From: Mesorhizobium sp. M9A.F.Ca.ET.002.03.1.2
GTDB taxonomy: Bacteria; Pseudomonadota; Alphaproteobacteria; Rhizobiales; Rhizobiaceae
Assembly: GCF_003952365.1 (NCBI RefSeq)
Contig: NZ_CP034443.1
Location: 4,643,001 to 4,707,000 of the forward strand
Length of the DNA stretch: 64,000 nucleotides
Direction of reading: 5' to 3'
Both the position numbers and the translations under genes were made by a program. Each line of letters begins with the position of its first letter. The first letter of the stretch is position 1. The notes beneath the pieces were generated by a model, which was not told where the DNA came from, made no database searches, and worked only from the letters and a program-made list of their open reading frames with translations. Below are positions 26,913-35,800 of this stretch, piece by piece.

Positions 26913-27866
26913 CACCAGCGAACCTTGGTAGACCAGACCGGGACGTCGGTCGCGGGCCAGCAGCAGCGGACCGTCGAGATCGACGAAATCGGCATCCTGA
27001 GCCAAGAGCACGGCCGGCGCCATGGCAAGCGACGTGCCGACCATGCAGCCAACCATGACGCCGAAACCCAGTTCGCGGGCGCGATAGCGAAGGGCAAGCG
27101 CTGCGGTCAGGCCGCCCGATTTGTCGAGCTTGATGTTGACGGCGTCATAGAGGCCGACAAGGGCTTCGAGATCCTTTGCCTCATGCACGCTTTCATCGGC
27201 GCAGATCGGCACCGGATGCGCGATGTGGCGGAGGATGCCGTCGCGGCCTGCCGGCAGCGGCTGTTCGATCAGTGTGATGGCGTGTTCGGCGGCAAAGGCC
27301 AGGTTTGCAACGATGTCGTCATCCGTCCAGCCCTCATTGGCGTCCAGGATGATGCGGCTCGCCGGTGCCGCCTCTCTAACCGCGCGGATACAGGTCATGT
27401 CGTTGTCGCCGCCGATCTTGACCTTGAGCAGCGGCCGCTGGGCATTGGCGCGGGCCTGTGCAGCCATCGCCTCGGGCTCGCCGAGTGACAGCGTGTAGGC
27501 CGTATCGAGCGCCCTCGGCGGAGCCGTGCCGATGCTGGAGGCGACCGGCTTGCCTGCGATCTTCGCCTCCAGGTCCCACAGAGCGCAATCGACGGCGTTG
27601 CGCGCCGCACCCGCCGGCATGGCGTCGAGCAGCGCGGCCCGGCTGATGCCGCCGGCAATCTGCTCCCGCATCGCCTCGATCGCATAACGGACACAGTCCA
27701 TGGTCTCGCCATAGCGCTTATAGGGGACACATTCGCCGCGCCCGGTATGGCTGCCTTGGCTGATCGTGCAAGCGATCACCTCGGCCTCGGTCTTCGAGCC
27801 GCGCGAAATGGTGAAGGTCCCGGCGATAGGAAAGCGCTCGGCCTCGACCGAAATGACACGCGCCAT
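26883..27866 (-). CDS. L-Ala-D/L-Glu (dipeptide) epimerase, enolase superfamily
   Basis: A 327-residue muconate-lactonising-subgroup enolase. The catalytic set is visible: KVK in LLKVKIGG (residues ~150), metal ligands in DANEGW, LIEQP and CADES, and the second lysine in NIKLDKSGG. The family epimerises L-Ala-D-Glu from recycled murein peptides, which fits the YcjG type; other dipeptides are possible. The gene converges with and slightly overlaps the MFS gene, so the two are not co-transcribed. Confidence 0.9.
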   Translation of the reverse strand: MARVISVEAERFPIAGTFTISRGSKTEAEVIACTISQGSHTGRGECVPYKRYGETMDCVRYAIEAMREQIAGGISRAALLDAMPAGAARNAVDCALWDLEAKIAGKPVASSIGTAPPRALDTAYTLSLGEPEAMAAQARANAQRPLLKVKIGGDNDMTCIRAVREAAPASRIILDANEGWTDDDIVANLAFAAEHAITLIEQPLPAGRDGILRHIAHPVPICADESVHEAKDLEALVGLYDAVNIKLDKSGGLTAALALRYRARELGFGVMVGCMVGTSLAMAPAVLLAQDADFVDLDGPLLLARDRRPGLVYQGSLVSPPDTALWG

Positions 27867-27944
27867 ATTTTTCTGCTCCAGCTATGCGACAACGAGCCCG
27901 TCGGCAAATCGACAGGTGGGTTCCGTCAGGCTAAACAGGACGCC

Positions 27945-29132
27945 ATGTTGACCATCCGCAAACGCTTCGCAAGCGGCACGACCGCCAATGGGGCCGATCA
28001 CCAGCCGCGCGTCGCGGTCGGTGAGGAGGGCGACGTCCTCGGCTGCGCCTTCTCCGGAAACTGGACGACGCGCACCGTGACGCTGGTCGACGCTGAGATG
28101 CGCAAGATCGAGAAGCGCAGCGGTTTCAAGACGCTGGCGCTCGACCTTTCGCGCATCGAGAAGATGGACACCGCCGGGGCCTGGCTGATCGACCGCCTGG
28201 TCAGCGCCTTCGAAAAGAAAGGCGTCGAGATCAGGCTGCAAGGACAAAGCGAGATTGCCTCGATCCTGCTCGGCGCCGTTGGCGACGCCGTTCGGCGCGA
28301 ATCCGATTCCGGCGGCACAAAGCCGCCCAACATCATCATTCGCGCGCTCGAGCTGGTTGGCCGGCGCGTCTATGAAATGCGCGACGATTTCCTGGCCTCG
28401 ATGAACATATTGGGCGCCACGATACGCGGCTCGCAGATGAAGCTCGGCCGTGGCCATGCGGTCAATCCGGCGGCGATCTTCAACCAGATCGATCGCATGG
28501 GCGTCGGCGCCATACCGGTGGTCGTGCTGATGTCGGCCATCGTCGGCGCGATCGTTGCCCAGCAAGGCGCCTACCAGCTCAGCTATTTCGGCGCCGATAT
28601 CTTCGTCGTCGATCTGGTCGGCGTGCTGATCCTGCGCGAACTCGGCGTGCTGATGACCGCGATCATGATCGCCGGCCGTTCGGGCAGCGCCATCACGGCC
28701 GAAATCGGTTCGATGAAAATGCGCGAGGAGGTCGACGCGCTGAAGGTCATCGGGCTCAACCCGATCGGCGTGCTGGTGTTCCCGCGGCTGGTCGCACTGG
28801 TGATCGCACTGCCTTGCCTGACGATCATCGCCAATTTCGCAGCACTTGGCGGCGGCATCGCGGCGGCATGGCTCTATTCCGACATCGCACCGGCCGCCTT
28901 CATCGACCGGCTGCGCGTCGCCATCGATCTCAGCACCATCTTTGCCGGGCTGATCAAGGCGCCGTTCATGGCTATGATCATCGGCACGATCGCCTCGGTC
29001 GAAGGCATGAAGGTCGGCGGCAGTGCGGAATCGCTGGGACAGCACGTCACGGCCTCGGTGGTGAAATCGATCTTCGTGGTCATCATCCTCGATGGGCTTT
29101 TCGCCATGTTCTACGCGGCGATCGAGTTCTGA
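27945..29132 (+). CDS. mlaE: Mla-type lipid transport permease with N-terminal STAS domain
   Basis: A 395-residue protein. Residues ~25-125 form a STAS domain (FKTLALDLSRIEKMDTAGAWLIDRL), the role played by separate MlaB in E. coli. Residues ~145-395 are an MlaE permease (RMGVGAIPVVVLMSAIVGAI, ELGVLMTAIMIAGRSGSAI, TAEIGSMKMREEVDAL, GLNPIGVLVFPRLVAL). It forms the membrane core of the ABC system moving phospholipids between inner and outer membranes. First of four tightly spaced genes; the ATPase begins two bases after its stop. ATG 27945 follows a short leader divergent from the epimerase. Confidence 0.93.
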   Translation: MLTIRKRFASGTTANGADHQPRVAVGEEGDVLGCAFSGNWTTRTVTLVDAEMRKIEKRSGFKTLALDLSRIEKMDTAGAWLIDRLVSAFEKKGVEIRLQGQSEIASILLGAVGDAVRRESDSGGTKPPNIIIRALELVGRRVYEMRDDFLASMNILGATIRGSQMKLGRGHAVNPAAIFNQIDRMGVGAIPVVVLMSAIVGAIVAQQGAYQLSYFGADIFVVDLVGVLILRELGVLMTAIMIAGRSGSAITAEIGSMKMREEVDALKVIGLNPIGVLVFPRLVALVIALPCLTIIANFAALGGGIAAAWLYSDIAPAAFIDRLRVAIDLSTIFAGLIKAPFMAMIIGTIASVEGMKVGGSAESLGQHVTASVVKSIFVVIILDGLFAMFYAAIEF

Positions 29133-29133
29133 G

Positions 29134-29955
29134 ATGGCGATGCAGGGCGACACGAAGGCGACCGGAGTTGCGGATGGGGCCGACGAAGACGAGATCGTGC
29201 TTTCCGCGCACGATATCACCGTGTCCTTCGGCGACAAGGTCATTCTCGATCATCTGTCGCTCGATATCAGGCGCGGCGAGATTCTCGGCTTTGTCGGCGC
29301 TTCCGGTGCCGGCAAATCGGTTCTCTTGCGCGCGATCCTCGGCCTGGTGCGCAAACAGTCGGGAACGATCAAGCTGTTCGGCGTCGATGTCGACAAGGCG
29401 AGCGAGAGGGAACGCCTTCGCATCGACATGCGCCTTGGCGTCCTCTTTCAGCACGGCGCGCTGTTTTCGGCGCTTACGGTCCTGGAAAACGTGCAGGTGC
29501 CGATGCGCGAATATCTCGATCTCCCGAGAAAGCTGATGGACGAACTGGCAATGCTCAAGGTCGAACTGGTCGGGTTGCCGCCGGATGCGGCGCAGAAATT
29601 CCCGTCCGAGCTTTCCGGCGGCATGATCAAGCGTGCGGCGCTGGCACGCGCGCTGGCGCTCGATCCCGACATCGTCTTCCTGGACGAGCCGACATCCGGC
29701 CTCGACCCGATCAGCGCGGCCGAGTTCGACGAACTGGTGGTCAAGCTGCGCGATACCATGGATCTGACCGTGTACATGGTCACGCATGATCTCGACACGC
29801 TGTTCACCGCTTGCGATCGGGTGGCGGTGCTCGGCAACAAGAAAGTGCTGGTCGAAGGCACGATCGACGACATGCTCAAAAGCGAGGAACCCTGGGTGAA
29901 ATCCTATTTCCGCGGAAAACGTGCGCGGCAACTTGATCTTGCGGCACGCGCATAG
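29134..29955 (+). CDS. mlaF: Mla-type ABC transporter ATPase
   Basis: A 273-residue ATPase with Walker A GASGAGKSV (residues ~55), Q-loop LFQHGALFSALTVLENV, signature ELSGGMIKRAALARAL, Walker B IVFLDEPTSGLDP and the switch His in MVTHDLDTL. The GGMIKR signature is characteristic of MlaF. It begins immediately after mlaE and precedes mlaD by 14 bases. A 15-residue acidic N-terminal extension precedes the domain. Confidence 0.94.
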   Translation: MAMQGDTKATGVADGADEDEIVLSAHDITVSFGDKVILDHLSLDIRRGEILGFVGASGAGKSVLLRAILGLVRKQSGTIKLFGVDVDKASERERLRIDMRLGVLFQHGALFSALTVLENVQVPMREYLDLPRKLMDELAMLKVELVGLPPDAAQKFPSELSGGMIKRAALARALALDPDIVFLDEPTSGLDPISAAEFDELVVKLRDTMDLTVYMVTHDLDTLFTACDRVAVLGNKKVLVEGTIDDMLKSEEPWVKSYFRGKRARQLDLAARA

Positions 29956-29969
29956 CCATAAGTGGGTAC

Positions 29970-31343
29970 ATGGAAACCAGAGCCAACTACGTCATTGTCG
30001 GCATTTTCACGCTAGCAGCGATCCTGGCGGCCTTTGCGTTCGTCTATTGGACGGCCGCGATCGGCGAGAGGGGTGAGACGGCGATGCTGCGGGTGCGTAT
30101 TCCGGGGTCGGCCTCCGGCCTCGGCCGCGGCAGTTTCGTGCTGTTCAACGGCGTCAGGGTCGGGGATGTCAAGCGCGTCTATATCGACCTCGACAATCCG
30201 ACCGCGGCAATCGCCGAGGCCGAAATAGGCCGCACGACGCCGATCACCAAATCGACGCAGGCCGATATCGGCCTTGCCGGCCTCACCGGTCAGGCCAATA
30301 TCGAACTCAAGGGCGCCGACCCCAAGGAAGTGAACCTTCTCGACCAGGCGGAAGAGGAGGGCCGAGTCGCCGAGATCGTCGCCAACCCGTCGGCGGTCAC
30401 CAACCTGTTGCAGACGGCGCAGAACATCTTCACCCGCGCCGATACGGTTCTTACCCAGCTCGAAGGCTTCACCAAGGACGTTCGCGGACCACTGACGCAG
30501 ACCGTCAACAACGTGCAGACCTTCTCCGATGCGCTGGCCAAGAATTCCGACGGCATCGACAAATTCCTCGCCAGCGTTAGTCCGCTGTCGGAAGAGTTGA
30601 AGGGCGTCTCGGGCAAGCTCGACGGCACGCTGAAGGCGGCGGAAGGGCTGCTCAACGCCGTCGACAAGGACCAGATCAAGAGCATCGTCGACAATGTCGA
30701 TACGGTGACCGCGAACCTGAAGGAAACCTCGAAGCAGTTCGACAGGGTCGTCAGGAACGTCGACACGGCGGTGGGATCGATCAACGATTTCGCCCAAAGG
30801 ACGCAAGGCACGCTGGCCAAGGTCGACGGCGTTCTCGATGGCATCGATCCGGCACAGGTTCGCACCGCGCTGGCCAACATCCAGAAGGCCAGCGAAAACG
30901 CCAACGAGGCTGCCGCCGACATCGCCAAGGTGACCAATAAGGTCGCCAACCGGGCCGATGATATCGACCAGACGATCAAGGACGCGCAGCAGCTCGCGGA
31001 GCGCCTTAACGACGCCTCGGTGCGCGTCGACGGCATCCTCGCCAAGGTCGATAAATTGCTCGGTTCGGGCCAGGCCGACGGCATGATAGCCGACGCCAGG
31101 AATACGCTGAAATCGTTCAAGCAGGTGGCCGACACGCTGAACGCCCGCCTCGGCACCATCACCAACAATCTGGCGCGATTCTCCGGTCAGGGCCTGCAGA
31201 ACGTCGAAGCGCTGGTCCAGGACAGCCGCCGTTCGATCACCCGCATCGAAGAGGCGGTGACGGATCTCAGCCGCAATCCGCAGCGGATCCTGTCAGGCGG
31301 CGAAGGCGAGGTTCGGCAATTCGACGGCAGGGTGCGGCGTTGA
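29970..31343 (+). CDS. mlaD: MCE (MlaD-family) substrate-binding protein with long coiled-coil tail
   Basis: A 457-residue membrane-anchored MCE protein. One N-terminal helix (residues ~7-29: YVIVGIFTLAAILAAFAFVYW) anchors it. The MCE domain (~38-120) includes SASGLGRGSFVLFNGVRVGD and IGLAGLTGQANIELKG. Residues ~150-440 form a long helical, heptad-rich tail (KVDGVLDGIDPAQ, AQQLAERLNDAS). That is much longer than E. coli MlaD (about 180) and similar to rhizobial and chloroplast TGD2-like forms. The tail may form a tunnel or bridge across the periplasm (inference). Third gene of the operon. Confidence 0.93.
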   Translation: METRANYVIVGIFTLAAILAAFAFVYWTAAIGERGETAMLRVRIPGSASGLGRGSFVLFNGVRVGDVKRVYIDLDNPTAAIAEAEIGRTTPITKSTQADIGLAGLTGQANIELKGADPKEVNLLDQAEEEGRVAEIVANPSAVTNLLQTAQNIFTRADTVLTQLEGFTKDVRGPLTQTVNNVQTFSDALAKNSDGIDKFLASVSPLSEELKGVSGKLDGTLKAAEGLLNAVDKDQIKSIVDNVDTVTANLKETSKQFDRVVRNVDTAVGSINDFAQRTQGTLAKVDGVLDGIDPAQVRTALANIQKASENANEAAADIAKVTNKVANRADDIDQTIKDAQQLAERLNDASVRVDGILAKVDKLLGSGQADGMIADARNTLKSFKQVADTLNARLGTITNNLARFSGQGLQNVEALVQDSRRSITRIEEAVTDLSRNPQRILSGGEGEVRQFDGRVRR

Positions 31344-31422
31344 CTTCGGCTTTCGCCCGCCCCAAGAACATGAGTTGCAAGTGCAGGTTGATCTTACGAT
31401 CCGGGGACAACGGGGATCGCGT

Positions 31423-32049
31423 GTGAAGTCATTCATGTCTAAATTGAGCGGGGTCAAATCGGGTGGGCTCAAAGCGGGTGTGGCATTGCTTACGCTTTCG
31501 CTAGCCAGTTGCGCGTTTTTGCCGGGTGGCGGGCCGGCGCCGCTGGACACATTCGAGCTGTCGGCGCCGGCCCTCGATGCGCGCGGCCGCAGCCGCCGCC
31601 AGATTCTCATCGCCCAGCCTTCCGCGCTCAAGGCGCTCGACAGCCAGAACATCGTCATCAAGCCGTCCGTGCGCTCGATCCAATACCTCAAGGGCGCGCA
31701 ATGGGCCGATCGGCTGCCGCTGATCGTGCAGGCGCGGCTGGCCGAGACATTCCAGCGTTCAGGCAGCTTCGCCGGTGTCGGCAAGCCGGGCGAGGGGCTG
31801 GCGATCGACTACCAGGTGATCGTCGAGGTGCGTTCCTTCGAAGTCCGGGTCGACGGCGGCGAACATGCCGAAGTCGACCTATTCGTGCGGATATTGAACG
31901 ACCGCAACGGCGAGGTGCGCGCCTCCAAGAGCTTCACTGCGACCGCGCCCGTCTCGGGCAGCGGCAACCAGGCCTATGTCGGCGCGCTCGACAGTGCGTT
32001 CGGCGATGCGGCCAAGGACATCGTCCGCTGGACCGATTCGGCGATTTGA
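31423..32049 (+). CDS. ABC-type transport auxiliary lipoprotein
   Basis: A 208-residue lipoprotein with a signal peptide and lipobox LASC (cysteine near residue 30), then the ABC_trans_aux fold: LDTFELSAPA, ILIAQPSALKALDSQNIVI, QWADRLPLIVQARLAETF and VDGGEHAEVDLFVRI. In alphaproteobacterial Mla-like systems it takes the place of the periplasmic MlaC or outer-membrane component. GTG 31423 follows a GGGGAT; ATG 31435 is an alternative. Last gene of the mla operon; no MlaC homologue is present. Confidence 0.9.
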   Translation: MKSFMSKLSGVKSGGLKAGVALLTLSLASCAFLPGGGPAPLDTFELSAPALDARGRSRRQILIAQPSALKALDSQNIVIKPSVRSIQYLKGAQWADRLPLIVQARLAETFQRSGSFAGVGKPGEGLAIDYQVIVEVRSFEVRVDGGEHAEVDLFVRILNDRNGEVRASKSFTATAPVSGSGNQAYVGALDSAFGDAAKDIVRWTDSAI

Positions 32050-32329
32050 CGCTGCCAGGGCCGCCGGCGCAGCTGGGATCAAAACTCAATCATCTGGCTA
32101 CCGCCAATGGTCGAGATGGGATTCATCGCAAATGCCACGCCGACAGATGAGGGCTCAATCGACCCCGTTCGTCGTGCCCGCTGCCGAGGACCGGGAAGGG
32201 TTGAAAGCAGTCGCAGAAAGCCTAACATGAAGGTCTGCGGCCCCGGTTCCAAAAAACTCAGAACTTGTGTCGGATTGGTCAAGACCCGTTCGTCCTTGGG
32301 CATGGACCGACATCACAAGGATAAATGAT

Positions 32330-32773
32330 ATGCCCAGTACTGTACGCCTGCACCGCGTTCTGGCAACCAGCCCAGAAAAAGTCTATCGCGCATTCCTTGA
32401 GGCGGACGCGCTCGCGAAATGGCTGCCGCCCAACGGCTTTACCTGCACGGTTTATCATCTGGAACCCAAAGTCGGCGGCACATTCAAAATGTCGTTCCGC
32501 AACTTCACAACGGACGAAAGCCACGCGTTTGGCGGCGAATATGTCGAGCTCGTTCCGGGCGAACGCCTGCGCTATACGGACAAGTTCGACGATCCTAACT
32601 TGCCCGGCGAGATGCAGGTGACCGTGATATTGAAGAAAGTATCAGTCGGCACGGAGCTGGATATCACGCAGGCAGGCATTCCGGACGCCATTCCAGCTGA
32701 GGCTTGTTATCTCGGTTGGCAGGAGTCGCTGCGAAACCTGGCAAGGCTCGTCGAACCGGAGATCAATCAATAG
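32330..32773 (+). CDS. SRPBCC (AHSA1-like) protein
   Basis: A 147-residue START/SRPBCC fold protein: the N-terminal RVLATSPEKVYRAFLEADALAKWLPP is the typical AHSA1 opening, with FGGEYVELVPGERLRYTDKFD in the middle and the C-terminal helix YLGWQESLRNLARLVE. These bind hydrophobic ligands or act as Hsp90-cofactor-like domains; the ligand here is unknown. An aagga lies about ten bases before the ATG. The preceding 280 bases hold no gene. A terminator follows directly. Confidence 0.87.
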   Translation: MPSTVRLHRVLATSPEKVYRAFLEADALAKWLPPNGFTCTVYHLEPKVGGTFKMSFRNFTTDESHAFGGEYVELVPGERLRYTDKFDDPNLPGEMQVTVILKKVSVGTELDITQAGIPDAIPAEACYLGWQESLRNLARLVEPEINQ

Positions 32774-32801
32774 AGCATCCCGGGGACGTCGGGACGGCAT
32801 G

Positions 32802-32829
32802 AAAAAGGCGGGAATTTCTCGCCTTTTTA
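32802..32829. terminator. Rho-independent terminator, bidirectional
   Basis: aaaaaggcg(gg) and (t)cgcctttttat pair around a short loop, with A-runs on the left and T-runs on the right. It could serve both the SRPBCC gene (plus strand) and the large opposing gene ending at 32849. Confidence 0.85.
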
Positions 32830-32848
32830 TTGTTCCCTTATTGCCTGA

Positions 32849-35800
32849 TCAATGCAGGCGGCCGCTGGCGTGGGCGAGCATCGTGTAGACCTTGCCGGTG
32901 TCCGACGTCAGGTAGGTCTGCGCCATCATGTTGTCTCGGTCGTTGCGCGACACGTCCTTGAGCAGCTTTTCGAAATCGTCGCAGTAACGGTCGACGGCGG
33001 CACGGAATTCCGCCTCCATCTGATATTTGCGGCGGATCTCGTCGAAGGTCTGCTGGCCTTTCAGCGTGTAGAGACGCCGGGTGAACACGTCACGCTCGCC
33101 GCGCCGGTAGCGGTTCCACAATTCGATCGAGGCATCGTGATCGATGGCGCGGGCGATATCGACGGAAAGCGAGTTGAGCGACTCCACGACATGAAGCGGC
33201 GAACGCTGGGCCGGGGCCGAGCGTGGCGCTTCCAACGGCGCCGCGGGCTTGGCGACGTCTTCGCGTGATGCCCCGGTCAAGAGATCGCGCACCCACCCGC
33301 CCTGTGCCGTACGGCCATTGGGTTCGCGCTGGCGCGGCGGCGTCTCGACCGGGCGTTCCAGGTCGAGCGCGCCGCGCAGTGCGGACTCACCCAACGGCGC
33401 CTGAGGGGCACGAAGCTCCGGCTGCGGGGCCGCAGGACGGCGCTGCGGCTCAGCGGCGCGCGCGGCAGGCGCTTGCTGTGCCGGACGCAGGCTGCGCGGC
33501 TCCGAAGGGTCGGCGCTGCGGCCCGATTTCGCAACAATATCCGAAAGTTCCTTCAACGCGTTGATCTGCTCGGAAACGGCGCGGCGGATGGCCGTGGTCG
33601 ATTCCTTCGCCTCTTCCGGCATCTCGATGACGCCCTTCTTGAGCTCGGCGCGGGTGAGGTCGAGCTCGCTCTTGATCGAGCCAGCGGTGCGCCGCATCTC
33701 CTCGGTCGCGTCGGCGAAGCGCTTCGTTGCCGAATCGACAACGTCGGAAATGGCGGTACGGATCTTGTCCGCCGACTCCAGCGTCTTGCCTTCGGCGTTC
33801 TGCAGTGTCTGGCCGACCAGAGTCTCGAACGAGCGCATGACCCTTTCGAGATCCTCCGACTTCTTGACCAGGCCGACGGCGAGGTCCTCCAGCGACGACT
33901 GCCTTTCCAGCGTATGTTCGAGGTTGCTCTGGGCCGAACTCAACAGGTCCGAAGCACTGGAAAGCAACCGGCTGTGCTCGTCGAACTTGGTGGCGATCGA
34001 GGCGACCTCGCGCAAGGTGGAAGACGACAATTCGGTAAGCCGTGTCGTGTTCGAATCGACCAGGCGCGCCGAGCTGGCGAAAGTCTGGGCGGCTTTTTCG
34101 GTCGTTGCCGCGAAGCTTTGCGTACTGCCGGTCAGGCGTTCGTCGACCTGGCCCAGATTGGCCGCCGCCTGCTCGATCAGCTGACCGAGCTGTGCGCTGG
34201 AGGTGCTCATGCGGCCGATAAGATCGGCGACACTGTCGGCAAGCGTCGAGCGCGCGCCTTCGACGGCCGACAATGTTTCGGCCGTGCGGTTGGCGAGCGC
34301 ATTGACGAGGGTGGCGTTTTCGCTGCGCAGCTTCTCGGTGGCGCGCTCGGTAACCTCTTCCATGCTCTTTTGCAGTTCCGAGCCTCCCTGGGCGAAGCGC
34401 TCGACCAGAGGTCGCGCCGTTTCGTCGAGGATTTTCGAGATCTCGGCCGAACGTGCCGCAAGCATGGTGTTGAGCTCGCGGGTGTTGGTGCCGATGGTCT
34501 TCGCCGCATCGTTGGTGCTCTGGCCGATATGCTGGCCGACTGCGGTGAAGGTTTCCGCGATCGCGTTGGCGCGCGAAACGAGTTGCGCCTCGGCGCTCGA
34601 AACCTGCTCGTTGAGCTTCTGGCCCATTGCCTCGGTGGTGTGGGCGAGGCGGTTCTCGACGCGGGCAACCTGTTCCTCGACGCGAGCCGCCGCAGCCGCC
34701 GCGCTGGACGCCAGGCGCTCGTCGGCCCCGGCGAGCGCCTGCTCGATTTCGCGGGCGTGAACGGCAAGTTCCTGACCGGTCTGCCTTGCACGTTCGGCAA
34801 CCCGCTCCTCGGTGCTGGCAAATGCCCCGACGATGCTGTCGGTATGCTCTCCGATCGCAGACGAGCTGTCGGCGATGCGGGACACCAGACGGTGATCCGC
34901 CTCGTCGAAGATACGGCCGATCTCGGATGCGCGGGCCGACAGCGCCTCCGAACCTTCGGCGATGCGCGACATCAGCTGCTGGTCGGCGGCATCGAAAATG
35001 CGGCCGAGGTCCGATGCCCGCGCCGCGAGCGCTTCGGCCGATTCGCCGATGCGCACGCCGAGCCGTTCGTCGGCGCCTTCGAAATTGCGCAGGATGTCGC
35101 CGGCGCGCGCGGCCAGCGACTGCGCCGTTTCGACCGCGCGGGCAACCAGCTTCTGGTCCGCCGCATCGAATGTTCCGGCGATCTCGCTGGCACGTGCAGC
35201 CAGCTGATCGGCCGTTTCCTGGGCGCGCACCATCAGGGAGTTCGACGTATCGCCGACACGGGCCATGAGTGCGCTCGATGTATCCTCGGCGCGAGCAATG
35301 AGCGTGCTCGAAGTGTCCTCGGCTCGTGCGGCGAGGCGGCGATCCGCCTCCTCGAAGGTGCGGGCGATATCCTCTGCCCTGGCGAGCAAGGCGGCCGAGG
35401 TCTGCTCGGCGCGTTCGGCGATCTTGCGATCGGCGTCGCTGAACGCCGCGCCTGCCTGCTCATGCAGCGCGCTGGTGACCTCCATGACCTTTTCGCGCAG
35501 CGCTCCCGCAACGAAGACGGCGCTCTTTTCGAGCACGCTGCGAACGTTGTCGACACCAGTCGACAGCGCGCGCTCCATGGTCCCGGCGCGCTCCTCGATG
35601 ATGCCGGTCTGGCGGCTGAACGCCTGCTCGATCTTTTCGACATCCGCGGCGATTGCCGCGGAGATGTCGGTGCTTCTGGCGGCGATCTGGTCGATATGGC
35701 CGGACAGGGAACGGTCTACTTCCTGGCGCGTATCGGCGAGCCTGGAGAGATCGTCCTCCAGCGCACGGGTCAGCATGTCACGGCCTTCGGCCAGCTTGCC

